From contig JARSSO010000059.1 in NCBI GenBank assembly GCA_029624765.1, positions 62,001 through 126,000 of the forward strand: a stretch of DNA of 64,000 bases, read 5' to 3'. Both the position numbers and the translations under genes were made by a program. Shown here one piece after another: positions 27,267-40,089 of the stretch. Position 1 is the first letter of the stretch, and each line of letters begins with the position of its first letter. Under the pieces are notes generated by a model. That model was not told the origin of the DNA, searched no databases, and saw only the letters and a program-made list of their open reading frames with translations. The stretch comes from Candidatus Contendibacter sp. GTDB lineage: Bacteria > Pseudomonadota > Gammaproteobacteria > Competibacterales > Competibacteraceae.

Positions 27267-27818
27267 ATGAAGACGTTACGCAAGAACTTGCTGGTCGCCG
27301 CCACGGTCGCGGGTCTGGGATTGACCACCATCGCGCTCGCCGGCCCCTGGGGCGGTCACGGCTCGATGGGCGGCGGCATGGAAGATTGTCCGATGATGGG
27401 CGGCGGTCCGAAGGGACACGGTTGGAGGGGGGGCGACTCCGGACGCCGGATGGAGATGATGCAACAGTTCCATGCCGAACGAATGGAGTTACTGGAAGCG
27501 CGGCTCAAGCTGAAGCCCGAGCAGCGGAATGCCTGGAAGACCTTCCTCGCCGCCCAGGACGCCCATCATGCCGAAATGCTGAAGATCCGACAGGAAATGC
27601 GCGACAAGGAGACGACCGCCATGGCCCATTTCGCCGAGCGAATCCAGGGCATGGAGCAACGGCTGGCCAGCATGAAGACCATGGCCAAGGCGGCGGGCGA
27701 TCTCTACGCCACGCTCGATCCGGAGCAGAAACAGGCCATGGATAAGTTCTTCACCGACGGACCGATGCGCCGGATGATGCGCGGCCCGGAGGGGGCTCCG
27801 GCCCAGCCCGCGCAATAA
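27267..27818 (+). CDS. Spy/CpxP-family periplasmic protein (LTxxQ motif)
   Basis: A 183-residue exported protein: signal peptide to about residue 25 (ALA/G), a Gly/Met/His-rich segment (HGSMGGGMEDCPMMGGG), then a helical domain with two LTxxQ-like motifs (LKLKPEQRNAW near 75, LDPEQKQAM near 155). Spy/CpxP proteins act as periplasmic chaperones or envelope-stress sensors. The His/Met-rich N-terminus might bind metal. A strong terminator follows. Confidence 0.82.
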   Translation: MKTLRKNLLVAATVAGLGLTTIALAGPWGGHGSMGGGMEDCPMMGGGPKGHGWRGGDSGRRMEMMQQFHAERMELLEARLKLKPEQRNAWKTFLAAQDAHHAEMLKIRQEMRDKETTAMAHFAERIQGMEQRLASMKTMAKAAGDLYATLDPEQKQAMDKFFTDGPMRRMMRGPEGAPAQPAQ

Positions 27819-27839
27819 CCCACCCCTTGGCGATCGGCG

Positions 27840-27875
27840 GGGGCGACGCTCGACAGGGCGTCGCCCCTGTGTTTT
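27840..27875 (+). terminator. rho-independent terminator after the Spy-like gene
   Basis: A perfect 10-bp GC stem (27840-27849 with 27858-27867) with an 8-base loop is followed by TGTGTTTTCG. It lies 22 bp after the Spy-like stop codon. Confidence 0.8.
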
Positions 27876-27990
27876 CGTGGCGCACGGTTTTCCCTCGTTC
27901 TTGCCCCCGGACGGAGCGAATCTGTTCTAAATAAACCCGTAAATTTGTTATGTTATCCCGACAACGGCATAACCAACGAAGGGAAGGGCA

Positions 27991-31464
<3,474 letters not shown>

Positions 31465-31583
31465 GGAGCGACCCAGGTGGTTCGGGATGAATCACACTGC
31501 TTTCACCACGAGACTGTCGCGCTGTTCAGGACTACAGTTTCTGGGTCTTGATCGCGATTGTCCGTGGCTTGGGAGAAGGGGTC

Positions 31584-32795
31584 ATGTTTCATTCATTGAG
31601 AAAACCCGACGTTCTGGTGACTACCCTGGCCGCCGCCGGGATTCTGATGGTGACCATGGGCGTGCGTCAGTCGCTCGGCCTGTTCGTCAACCCCTTGATG
31701 CTGTCGACCGGGCTGGGAATCACCACGATCAGTTTTGCCCTCGCCGTCGGTCAATTCGCCTGGGGAGCGGTTCAACCGATTACCGGTGGTCTCGCCGACC
31801 GTTTCGGTCCGCGCGCGGTCTTGATCGGCGGCCTGGTGACGATGGCTCTCGGCAGCGCGATAACCCCGTTCATGACCTCGGGATTCGGCCTGGTCGTCTC
31901 GCTCGGTCTGCTGTCGGCCATGGGCTCGGGGGCGGGGAGTTTTTCCGTCCTGATCGGGGCCGCCGCCCGGCGCTTGCCGGCCGTGGCGCACGGTTCGGCG
32001 GCGGGAGTCATCAACGCCGGCGGCTCGTTTGGCCAGTTCGTGTTTGCGCCGATCCTGCAAAAGCTGATTCAGGCCATCGGCTGGATGGGGACGATGTGGA
32101 CGATGGCGCTGGTGACGTTGGCGGCGTTGCCGCTGGTCGGTGCATTGACCAAGCAGGCGGAAGCGCCGGTCAAACATGTCGGGGATGATAAGGGAGTGCT
32201 GAAGGCTGTCGGCGACTCCTTGCGCAATCCCAGCTATCTGCTTCTCCACGCGGGCTTTTTCACTTGCGGCTTCCATATCGCCTTTCTGGTGACCCATCTA
32301 CCGGGCGAAGTGGTTCTGTGCGGCCTGCCGCCCACCGTCGCCAGTTGGTCGCTCGCCATCATCGGGCTCGCCAACATTTTCGGAAGTCTGTACGCCGGTT
32401 CGTGCGTCGCCCGGTATCGCAGCAAATACGTCCTGGCGGTCATGTACGGCTCGCGCGCCCTGCTGATCGCCGGGTACTTGCTGATGCCAAGGACGCCGCT
32501 CACCTATTATCTGTTCGCGGCGGGTCTGGGCTTCACCTGGCTGGCGACGGTGCCGCCGACCGCCGCCATCGTCGGCAAGCTGTTCGGAGTCCGTTATCTG
32601 GCGACTCTGTTCGGCATGACCTTGCTCTCGCACCAGCTTGGCGGTTTCTTTGGCGCCTATCTGGGTGGGTTGGCCATCACCCGGTTCGGCGACTATGGCT
32701 GGATGTGGTACGCCGACATGACCCTGGCCGCGCTGGCCGCGGTGGTGAACTTGCCGATCCGGGAGGCGCCGGTCGCCAGGCCGGCGGCGGCGTGA
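31584..32795 (+). CDS. MFS transporter
   Basis: A 403-residue major facilitator with about 12 transmembrane segments. The ATG at 31584 is preceded by GAGAAGGGGTC. The conserved MFS motif between TM2 and TM3 reads GGLADRFGPRAV. The sequence style (MGVRQSLGLFVNPL, HQLGGFFGAYLGG) resembles the oxalate/formate antiporter and monocarboxylate-like groups, but the substrate cannot be told. It stands alone downstream of glgB. Confidence 0.85.
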   Translation: MFHSLRKPDVLVTTLAAAGILMVTMGVRQSLGLFVNPLMLSTGLGITTISFALAVGQFAWGAVQPITGGLADRFGPRAVLIGGLVTMALGSAITPFMTSGFGLVVSLGLLSAMGSGAGSFSVLIGAAARRLPAVAHGSAAGVINAGGSFGQFVFAPILQKLIQAIGWMGTMWTMALVTLAALPLVGALTKQAEAPVKHVGDDKGVLKAVGDSLRNPSYLLLHAGFFTCGFHIAFLVTHLPGEVVLCGLPPTVASWSLAIIGLANIFGSLYAGSCVARYRSKYVLAVMYGSRALLIAGYLLMPRTPLTYYLFAAGLGFTWLATVPPTAAIVGKLFGVRYLATLFGMTLLSHQLGGFFGAYLGGLAITRFGDYGWMWYADMTLAALAAVVNLPIREAPVARPAAA

Positions 32796-32931
32796 CGGGA
32801 TGGTCAAGTAGAGGACGCTGTCGTCACCGACGAGGCAACGGCTCGCAAGATCGCGCTGTTTCGCTGCGCGCAGATGATCTGGTGGAGGAAAAGCCTGGGA
32901 TGATCGCGTCCCGCTCGACCGGCGCGCGGCG

Positions 32932-33303
32932 CTACTGCCGGGGACCGTCGGCGATGTCCACCAGCGTATCGCCATGGAAGGTGAGGATTTTCAGAAAAGT
33001 GCCGCGCCCCAGGTTGTATTCCCACTTGTAGACGGGAATGACCCGGCGGGACTCGACCTCATAGGTGGGCGGGCTGGGATAGGGATTGGGCGAGATCGGG
33101 GTGACCATCATGGCGCCGTTGTTCTGGCGCACTACCTGCTCGATAAAACCGTCCTGCCGGGCGCTTTGCGGCTCGCCGCAAACTTCCAGCACCCGCGACT
33201 GGGAATCGCCGGTATTCACCAGATAACCATCGCAGCGGATGCTGTCCGCGCTGGCCGGCGCCGATGGGATCAGGAACAGAAGCAGAAGCAGGAACCGTCG
33301 CAT
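32932..33303 (-). CDS. DUF2845-family exported protein
   Basis: A 123-residue protein with a signal peptide (MRRFLLLLLFLIPSAPASA/DS) and the DUF2845 pattern: RCDGYLVNTGDS, LEVCGEP with two cysteines, and a C-terminal KWEYNLGRGTFLKILTF. I take the ATG at 33303. The longer frame upstream lacks a signal peptide at its start. Function is unknown. It is divergent from the GDT1-like gene. Confidence 0.8.
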   Translation of the reverse strand: MRRFLLLLLFLIPSAPASADSIRCDGYLVNTGDSQSRVLEVCGEPQSARQDGFIEQVVRQNNGAMMVTPISPNPYPSPPTYEVESRRVIPVYKWEYNLGRGTFLKILTFHGDTLVDIADGPRQ

Positions 33304-33497
33304 GAAGTCGTCTCCCAGGATTGTCACTGGTTTCGAGTGTAGATCAAGCAGGGGGTGGGTGGCCAACAATCCCGTGCCGAACGCCGGATTGTTTACTATC
33401 ATGCCTGTCAAGAACCAATAACCACGCGTTCCCGGCCGGGCCGCCGGGCCGCCGCTTAGCCGCCGTGAGACCATCTTCGATGGTCAGACTTTTTCCA

Positions 33498-34082
33498 ATG
33501 GATGAATTCTTCGTCACCGCCTTCACCACGCTGGGGCTGGTCGCCCTCGCCGAACTGGGCGACAAGACCCAACTGGTTTGCATGACGCTGGCCGCTCGTC
33601 ATCCACCAATGCCGGTGCTGAGCGGCGCGGTGCTGGCATTCGCGTTGTTGAATCTCCTTGCGGTCCTGTTCGGCGCTTCCGTCGCCGCCTGGCTGCCCGA
33701 ATGGTTGACGGCCATGGTCGTGGCGGTCCTGTTCGCGGCGTTTGGCGTCAAGGCCCTGCGCGACGCGGGCGCGGAAACGGTCGAGGTCGAGGAGAAAAGC
33801 GGCCGGAGCGTGCTGTTATCCACCTTCGTGCTGATCTTCCTGGCGGAACTGGGCGACAAGACCCAACTGGCCGTGGCGGGCCTGGCCAGCACCCAGGCCG
33901 CGTCGCCGGTCTGGGTCGGCGGCACGCTGGGCCTGGCGGCGGTCTCGGCGCTGGGCGTGCTGGCCGGTCGCACCGTGTTACAACGGTTGCCGCTGCCCCT
34001 GTTGCACCGGATCAGCGGTGTGCTGTTCCTGCTGCTGGCGGTGCTGGCCGGCGGGCGGGCCATCGCCGTGCTGGCCGATTGA
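33498..34082 (+). CDS. TMEM165/GDT1-family (UPF0016) cation transporter
   Basis: A 194-residue membrane protein with six predicted helices and two copies of the hallmark ELGDKTQ motif (near residues 18 and 122), separated by a charged loop (AETVEVEEKSGR). The family includes bacterial Mn2+ exporters and eukaryotic Mn2+/Ca2+ exchangers, with the duplicated E-x-G-D-K-T motif lining the cation path. An ATG at 33480 in the same frame is an alternative start. I see no manganese riboswitch upstream. rarD follows 17 bp later. Confidence 0.88.
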   Translation: MDEFFVTAFTTLGLVALAELGDKTQLVCMTLAARHPPMPVLSGAVLAFALLNLLAVLFGASVAAWLPEWLTAMVVAVLFAAFGVKALRDAGAETVEVEEKSGRSVLLSTFVLIFLAELGDKTQLAVAGLASTQAASPVWVGGTLGLAAVSALGVLAGRTVLQRLPLPLLHRISGVLFLLLAVLAGGRAIAVLAD

Positions 34083-34098
34083 GCGGCGGACCGCGCGC

Positions 34099-35049
34099 AT
34101 GGTTCAACCCGGGTCAGCCTCTCCCCGCCCTTCCGACGCCTCCTTGATCGGCGTGGCGAGCGGATTGGGCTGTTTTGGTCTCTGGGGGGCCTTCCCCATC
34201 TATTTCAAGCTGCTTGGCCATGTCCCGGCCCTGGAGGTGCTGGCGCATCGCGTGCTGTGGTCCGCCGCGCTGCTGCTGGGGCTGATCCTGGCGCAAGGGC
34301 AATGGTCGGCCTTGCGGGCCGAATTTCGCGACCCGCGCCGCCTGGGCTTTTATCTGATGACGGCTCTGCTGATTTCCGGCAACTGGCTGCTGTACATCTG
34401 GGCGGTGCAGCACGGGCGGATTCTGGAAGCCAGCCTCAGCTATTACATCAATCCCCTGGTCAATGTCCTGCTGGGCGTGTGGTTCCTGCGCGAGCGACTG
34501 AATCCGCGCCAATGGATCGCGGTCGCTCTCGCCGCCGTCGGCGTGCTGGTCCTGGTGGTCGGCCAAGGGGTATTGCCCTGGATTTCCCTGACCCTGGCGT
34601 TCAGCTTTGGCGGTTATGGGCTGCTGCGCAAGAAGGCGGGACACGCCGCGACCCTGGGCTTGTGCGTGGAAACCGTGCTGCTCGCTCCCCTGGCCCTGCT
34701 GTTCCTGGCGAACCTGGCGCTGCGCGGCGCCGGCGCGCTCGGCGCCGTGAACGGACAAACCGATCTGTTGCTGCTGGCCGCCGGCCCGGTCACCGTCGCG
34801 CCTCTGCTGCTGTTTCTTCAGGCCACCCGGCTGTTGCGTCTGTCCACCGTCGGCTTGATTCAATACCTGACCCCGACCCTGCAATTCCTGCTGGCAGTCG
34901 CGCTCTACCGCGAACCGTTCACTCCCATTCATCTGGCCGCGTTCGGCTGTATCTGGCTGGCGCTGGCCCTCTACAGCGCCGACGCCTGGTTCGGTCATCG
35001 GCCACAACCCGCCTGGGCCACGACCTCGCGACGTGGAATTTCGTCATGA
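34099..35049 (+). CDS. rarD: RarD-type EamA/DMT transporter
   Basis: A 316-residue, ten-helix drug/metabolite transporter of the RarD subgroup: GLWGAFPIYFKLLGHVPALE, SGNWLLYIWAVQHGRILEASLSYYINPL and LIQYLTPTLQFLLA are RarD landmarks. Substrates of this group are poorly known; chloramphenicol sensitivity in Pseudomonas gave it its name. Its stop overlaps the next gene's ATG (ATGA at 35046-35049), so the transporter and the cyclic-di-GMP protein are co-translated. Confidence 0.87.
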   Translation: MVQPGSASPRPSDASLIGVASGLGCFGLWGAFPIYFKLLGHVPALEVLAHRVLWSAALLLGLILAQGQWSALRAEFRDPRRLGFYLMTALLISGNWLLYIWAVQHGRILEASLSYYINPLVNVLLGVWFLRERLNPRQWIAVALAAVGVLVLVVGQGVLPWISLTLAFSFGGYGLLRKKAGHAATLGLCVETVLLAPLALLFLANLALRGAGALGAVNGQTDLLLLAAGPVTVAPLLLFLQATRLLRLSTVGLIQYLTPTLQFLLAVALYREPFTPIHLAAFGCIWLALALYSADAWFGHRPQPAWATTSRRGISS

Positions 35050-38012
35050 AAGCGCCGGCCGGTTCGATCCGGTTTCGCATCCTCGGGATGTTGATCCTGG
35101 CGATCACCCTGTTCGCGGTCGGAGTGTTGGTCCTGGAACCGGCCAAACCGGGGTGGATCATTCTGTATGACGTGCTGTTGCTGGCCGGCCTGGCGGTCGC
35201 GCTGCTGCATGGGGTGAGCAGGCCGCTGGACCGTCTGATCCACAGCCTGCGCACCGGCGATCCCGCCCTGCTGGATTCCCTGGCGAACCAGGACACCGAA
35301 TTTGGTCAACTGGCCCGGCTGGTTCAAGATTTTTTCCAGCAACAACGCCAACTGGCGGCGGAAATTCAGGAGCGACGCCAGGCGGAACAGACGTTGCGCA
35401 TCTTTTCCCGCGCCATCGAGCAGAGCGCCAACACGGTCGTCATCACCGACCGCGCCGGCGCCATCGAGTACGTCAATCCGAAGTTCGTGGAAGCCACCGG
35501 CTATTCCCGCGCCGAGGCCATCGGTGCCAATCCGCGCATCCTCAAGTCGGGCAAAACCACGCCCGAACAATACGCGCGGCTGTGGCAAACCATCAGCGGC
35601 GGCGGCGAATGGCGGGGCGAGTTTCACAACCGGCGCAAGGATGGCGCCCTGTATTGGGAGATGGCCTCGATTGCCCCGGTCCGCGACGAAACCGGCGCCA
35701 TCACCCACTTCGTCGCGGTCAAGGAAGACATCACCCGGCGCAAGAAGGCCGAAGCGGCGCTGCGCGCGAGCGAACTGAAATACCGCAACGTGTTCGCCAC
35801 CGTCGGCGACGCGCTTTTGATGCTGGACAACCGCGATGGGCGCATCCTCGACGCCAACCCGGCGGCTTGCCGGCTGTACGGCTACAGCCGGAGCGAATTG
35901 CTGGCGTTGCGAGATAGCGATCTGGCCGCCGGGAACGGCGCCAGCGGCGAAATGCCGCGCACGGTGTCGAAACGGTTCACCGACTATCCGCAGCGTCGCA
36001 AGGACGGCACGGTTTTCCCGGCCGATCTGTGGGTACGGCATTTTACCTACAAGGGTTACGAGATCACGGTCGCGGCCATCCGCGACATGACGCCGCTCAA
36101 GCAGGCGGAACAGAAGATCGTGCGGCTGAGCCATTGCTACGTGGCGCTCGGCCGCACCAGCGCCGCCATCATGCGCTGCGCCGATCCCCAGGAACTGTTT
36201 CGGCAAATCTGCCGAATCGTGGCCGATTTGGATCAGATTCGGATTGTCGTGATCGAGTTCGTCGAACCGACCACCGGCGCGTTCCAGCGGGCGGCCCAGG
36301 CCAGCGCGACGTCCGGCCGCTTGCACGCTCCCGCCAGCGCCCCCCTGTCCGGCAACTCCAGCTTGCCTGAAGGCTGGGGCCCCATCGGCATCGCGTTTCG
36401 TCAGGGCGCTCCCGCGGTTTGCAACGATTTTCCAGCCGATCCCAGTCTCCAGATCTGGCGGCCCACCGCCGAGGCGCTGGCAATTCAAGCCGGCGCGGCG
36501 TTTCCGTTGCGCCGGAACAATCAGGTAGTCGGCTGCCTGAGCGCCTATGCGGCCGAGCGGGATTTCTTCAACGCGGATCTGATCGATTTGCTGACCCAAC
36601 TGGCCGGCGAGGTTTCCTTCGCCCTGGACCTGTTCGAGCGCGAGAACCAGCGCAAGCGCGCCGAGGAGCGCATCCATCATTTGGCGACCCACGACGCGCT
36701 CACCGGCTTGCCCAACCGCACCCTGTTGCTCGATCGCCTGGCCCAGGCGCTGCACGCCGCTCAGCGCAAAAAGAATTACGTCGGCGTCCTGTTTCTGGAC
36801 CTCGACCACTTCAAGACCATCAACGACTCGCAGGGCCACGGCGTCGGCGACCAATTGCTGCAAGCGATCAGTCAGCGATTGCGCGACGTCGTCCGGCGGG
36901 AGGATACCCTGGCTCGCCAGGGTGGCGACGAATTTATCCTGGTGCTGGCCGATCTTTCCGAACCCGCCGCCGCCGGCTGGGTCGCCGAGCATCTGTTGCA
37001 GGCGTTGCGCGCCCCGTTCGTGCTGGACCACCAGGCGCTGCATGTCGCCGCCAGCATCGGCATCAGCATTTATCCGCTGGACGCGACCGACCCGCCGACG
37101 CTGATCCGCTTCGCTGACAGCGCGATGTATCAGGCCAAGGCGGACGGCCGCGCCCACTACGCCTTCTTCACCGCCGAACTCAACGTCCGCGTGTCGGAGT
37201 TGTTCACGCTCAGCAACGAATTACGCCAAGCGTTGGAGCGCGACGAATTCGTGCTGCATTATCAACCCCAAATCGATCTGGCGACCGGCCGGCCGGTGGG
37301 AGTGGAAGCCCTGATCCGCTGGCAACATCCCCGGCGCGGGCTGATTCCGCCCGGCCGCTTCATTCCGGTCGCCGAGGAAACCGGGTTGATCGATCCGATC
37401 GGGGAATGGACCCTGCGCGCCGCGTGCGCCCAGGGGCGCCTCTGGCGGGACGCCGGTCTACCGCCGCTGTCGGTCGCCGTCAATCTGTCCGCCAGGCAAT
37501 GGTTGCAGCCCCACCTGGAAAATCAGGTCATCGACGCGCTTCAATCGGCCGGTCTGGAACCGCGCTGGCTGGAGCTGGAAATCACCGAGAACCTGCTGAT
37601 GCGGGATACCGACAAGATGATCGAGACCATGCGCCGGCTTCGCGCCGGCGGCGTGCAATTCGCCGTGGACGATTTCGGCGTCGGCTATTCCAGTCTGCGC
37701 TATCTCAAGCGATTCCCGGTCAGCCGGATCAAGATCGATCAGTCCTTCGTGCGCGACATCCCCGGCGATCCCGACGATGCCGCCATCGCCACCGCCATCA
37801 TTCGGATGGGCAAGAGCTTGCGATTGACCGTGGTGGCCGAGGGGGTGGAAAACCCCGAGCAATTGCGGTTTTTGGGCGAGCAGGGTTGCGACGTGGCCCA
37901 AGGCTATCACTTCAGCAAACCGTTGTCCGCCCCGGAGTGCGCGGAATACCTCGCCCAACTTTGGCGCCGACCCGCCGAGTCACCCGGCCGCAATCACGGC
38001 GATCCGGGTTGA
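35046..38012 (+). CDS. PAS-PAS-GAF-GGDEF-EAL cyclic-di-GMP protein
   Basis: A 988-residue protein starting at the ATG overlapping rarD. Two N-terminal membrane helices (about 9-30 and 37-57) and a HAMP-like linker are followed by a PAS with PAC (about 115-240), a second PAS (245-355), a GAF-like domain (365-535), GGDEF (G626-F630, intact) and EAL (E754-L756 in VEALIRW, with DDFGVGYSSL). Both catalytic motifs look intact, so it may make and degrade cyclic-di-GMP, with direction set by the sensors. Its last 19 bases overlap the end of the convergent nitronate monooxygenase gene. Confidence 0.93.
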   Translation: MKAPAGSIRFRILGMLILAITLFAVGVLVLEPAKPGWIILYDVLLLAGLAVALLHGVSRPLDRLIHSLRTGDPALLDSLANQDTEFGQLARLVQDFFQQQRQLAAEIQERRQAEQTLRIFSRAIEQSANTVVITDRAGAIEYVNPKFVEATGYSRAEAIGANPRILKSGKTTPEQYARLWQTISGGGEWRGEFHNRRKDGALYWEMASIAPVRDETGAITHFVAVKEDITRRKKAEAALRASELKYRNVFATVGDALLMLDNRDGRILDANPAACRLYGYSRSELLALRDSDLAAGNGASGEMPRTVSKRFTDYPQRRKDGTVFPADLWVRHFTYKGYEITVAAIRDMTPLKQAEQKIVRLSHCYVALGRTSAAIMRCADPQELFRQICRIVADLDQIRIVVIEFVEPTTGAFQRAAQASATSGRLHAPASAPLSGNSSLPEGWGPIGIAFRQGAPAVCNDFPADPSLQIWRPTAEALAIQAGAAFPLRRNNQVVGCLSAYAAERDFFNADLIDLLTQLAGEVSFALDLFERENQRKRAEERIHHLATHDALTGLPNRTLLLDRLAQALHAAQRKKNYVGVLFLDLDHFKTINDSQGHGVGDQLLQAISQRLRDVVRREDTLARQGGDEFILVLADLSEPAAAGWVAEHLLQALRAPFVLDHQALHVAASIGISIYPLDATDPPTLIRFADSAMYQAKADGRAHYAFFTAELNVRVSELFTLSNELRQALERDEFVLHYQPQIDLATGRPVGVEALIRWQHPRRGLIPPGRFIPVAEETGLIDPIGEWTLRAACAQGRLWRDAGLPPLSVAVNLSARQWLQPHLENQVIDALQSAGLEPRWLELEITENLLMRDTDKMIETMRRLRAGGVQFAVDDFGVGYSSLRYLKRFPVSRIKIDQSFVRDIPGDPDDAAIATAIIRMGKSLRLTVVAEGVENPEQLRFLGEQGCDVAQGYHFSKPLSAPECAEYLAQLWRRPAESPGRNHGDPG

Positions 38013-39175
38013 TCCAGTTCCGGCGCCGCCGACTTCGACTCCGGCTCCGGCTCCGATTCCGGTTCCGGCTCCGACTCCGGCTTCAAAGCGACCGGCGTGG
38101 ACCCATCCCCGTTTCCCAGCAGAGCCGTCGCCTGTTCCACCCAGGACTTGATCAGTTCGGCCGCCGGGCGATCCTCGCACAAATGGCAGCCCTGGCCGGC
38201 CCACAGCGCCATGAAATCGGTCAAGCCCCGTTCGGCGGCTGCCTGGCGCAAATCCTGGGTCAGCAACAGTTGCAAGGGGAAGCTGGGCAGTTCGGCTTCG
38301 TGGGCGCGCAGTTCGTCGACCAGCCGGTTGCGCAACACCCGGCCGTGGCGACCGGTGAACACGCGGCTCAAGGTGGTGGAAATCTCGCTGCCCTGACGCA
38401 GCAACGCCTGGTAGGCGGGGTGAGCGCCGCTTTCCGGGCAGGCCAGAAAGGCGGTGCCCATTTGTACGCCGGCCGCGCCCAGCACCCGCAGGGCGGCGAT
38501 GCCGCGCCCGTCCATGACGCCGCCGGCGGCGACGATGGGAACCGCGACGTGTTTGGCCAGCAACGGCACCAGGGTGAGGATGCCGACCAGGCCCTGTTCG
38601 GGGTGGCCGACGAAGGTGCCGCGATGACCTCCGGCCTCGGCGCCCTGGGCGATGATGAAATCCACGTTGCTTTCCTCCAGCACGATGGCTTCCAGCAGGT
38701 GGGTGGCGGTGCCCAGGGTGACGATTCCGGCATCCCGCAGCATGTCCAGATACACGTTGTCGGGTGCTCCGAAGATGAAGCTCAGGGCCGGCACGCGCTC
38801 TTGCAGCAGGATATCCAGTTGTTCCTCGAATTCCGGCGGGGTTGGCGGCGCGGGAGGGTCCAGCGGCAGTCCCAGTTCAGCGCGGTAGGGCGCCAACAGC
38901 TCCTGAACATGGGCAATCCGGGCGGGATCAGCCTTGGGTGGAGCAGTGACGGCCAGGTTGACGACGAACGGCCGGTCGGTGAGGGCGCGCACTTCGGCGA
39001 TGGCCCGCCGCAGTGCTTCGGGGTGCAGATAACCGCCGGCCAGGGAGCCCAGCCCGCCGGCGTTCGACACCGCCGCCACCAGGCGTGTCGTACCCGGCCC
39101 GCCGGCCATGGGGGCTTGGATGATGGGGTAGCGGATGCCGAATCGCTCGGTCAGTACGGTGTGAGTCCAGTTCAT
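37994..39175 (-). CDS. nitronate monooxygenase family flavoprotein
   Basis: A 393-residue TIM-barrel FMN enzyme: RYPIIQAPMAGGPGT at the N-terminus, NAGGLGSLAGGY, FIIAQGAEAGGHRGTF with the family's conserved histidine, and PIVAAGGVMDGRGI for phosphate binding. Nitronate monooxygenases oxidise nitronates such as propionate-3-nitronate. The last 25 residues form an acidic repeat (PESEPEPESEPEPES) absent from usual members, encoded by a short tandem repeat at about 38035-38090. The 3' end overlaps the convergent GGDEF-EAL gene. Confidence 0.88.
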   Translation of the reverse strand: MNWTHTVLTERFGIRYPIIQAPMAGGPGTTRLVAAVSNAGGLGSLAGGYLHPEALRRAIAEVRALTDRPFVVNLAVTAPPKADPARIAHVQELLAPYRAELGLPLDPPAPPTPPEFEEQLDILLQERVPALSFIFGAPDNVYLDMLRDAGIVTLGTATHLLEAIVLEESNVDFIIAQGAEAGGHRGTFVGHPEQGLVGILTLVPLLAKHVAVPIVAAGGVMDGRGIAALRVLGAAGVQMGTAFLACPESGAHPAYQALLRQGSEISTTLSRVFTGRHGRVLRNRLVDELRAHEAELPSFPLQLLLTQDLRQAAAERGLTDFMALWAGQGCHLCEDRPAAELIKSWVEQATALLGNGDGSTPVALKPESEPEPESEPEPESKSAAPELDQPGSP

Positions 39176-39340
39176 GATGACGCTGCTCGCGGCTGGGAGT
39201 TGGCGGGACGGCGCGACCGCCTGGGATCAACTGGGCGGAGCAACGGCGAGGAGCGCATTGTTCCATCGGCGGGCAACGATTACCCTATCCGTCGGCGATC
39301 CAGTGCCGTTCTTTCGCCTTACCCTACCCAGAGCTTGATT

Positions 39341-40051
39341 ATGACAAAAAATATCCCACTGAACGAACGCATCATTTTCGCGCTTGATGTCGATTCGCCA
39401 GACGAGGCCGCGCGTTGGCTGGACCGGCTGGGCGAGCAGGTGAATTTTTACAAGGTCGGCCTGCAACTGTTTCTGGCCGGCGGATTCCCGGTCATCGAGA
39501 CGATTTTGGCGCGCGGCCACAAGGTCATGGTCGATTTGAAATTTTTCGACATTCCGGAGACCGTGGCGCTGGCGGTTCGCGCCCTGAAGCATCGGGGCGC
39601 GACCTTCATCACCGTTCACGGCAACGACCCGATCCTGCGGGCCGCCGTGCAGGAGCGGGGCGACGCCCGGATTCTGGCCGTCACCGTGCTGACCAGTTTC
39701 GACGAGTCCGACATGCGCGAGATGGGCTTGACCGGCACCATCGAACAACTGGTCTACCATCGCGCCCGAAAAGCTCTCGATCTCGGCTGCGACGGGGTGG
39801 TTTCCTCGGGGTTGGAAGTGCCCCGGCTACGCGATGGGTTGGGCGAAAAGCTCTTGATCGTGACCCCCGGCATCCGGCCTGGCGCCAACGATGTCGTTCA
39901 GAGCGACGATCAGAAGCGCATCGCGTCGGCGTATGCCGCCATTCGCAACGGCGCCGATCATGTGGTGGTGGGCCGCCCGATTCGCGATGCCAGGGACCCG
40001 GTTGCGGTGGTCAAGGCCATGCGGGACGAGATTACCGCCGCGCTTTCCTGA
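39341..40051 (+). CDS. pyrF: orotidine 5'-phosphate decarboxylase
   Basis: A 236-residue enzyme converting OMP to UMP. It has IIFALDVDSPDEA at the start, the catalytic VMVDLKFFDIPETV (Asp-x-Lys-x-x-Asp variant), a SSGLEV loop, and phosphate-binding TPGIRPG and VVGRPI. Length is standard. DUF924 follows 38 bp later on the same strand. Confidence 0.96.
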   Translation: MTKNIPLNERIIFALDVDSPDEAARWLDRLGEQVNFYKVGLQLFLAGGFPVIETILARGHKVMVDLKFFDIPETVALAVRALKHRGATFITVHGNDPILRAAVQERGDARILAVTVLTSFDESDMREMGLTGTIEQLVYHRARKALDLGCDGVVSSGLEVPRLRDGLGEKLLIVTPGIRPGANDVVQSDDQKRIASAYAAIRNGADHVVVGRPIRDARDPVAVVKAMRDEITAALS

Positions 40052-40089
40052 ACTTTTCTTCAGCCACTCCGCCGGAGGCGATAGCCGCA

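Noticed and set aside
34257-35045. In-frame N-terminal extension of the GGDEF-EAL protein
   Set aside because: The extension is an out-of-frame reading of rarD (Arg/Gly/Pro-rich). The ATG overlapping the rarD stop gives a normal membrane-anchored start.
37406-39340. Long in-frame extension upstream of pyrF
   Set aside because: It runs antisense to the nitronate monooxygenase and over the EAL gene in the wrong frame. PyrF homology begins exactly at ATG 39341.
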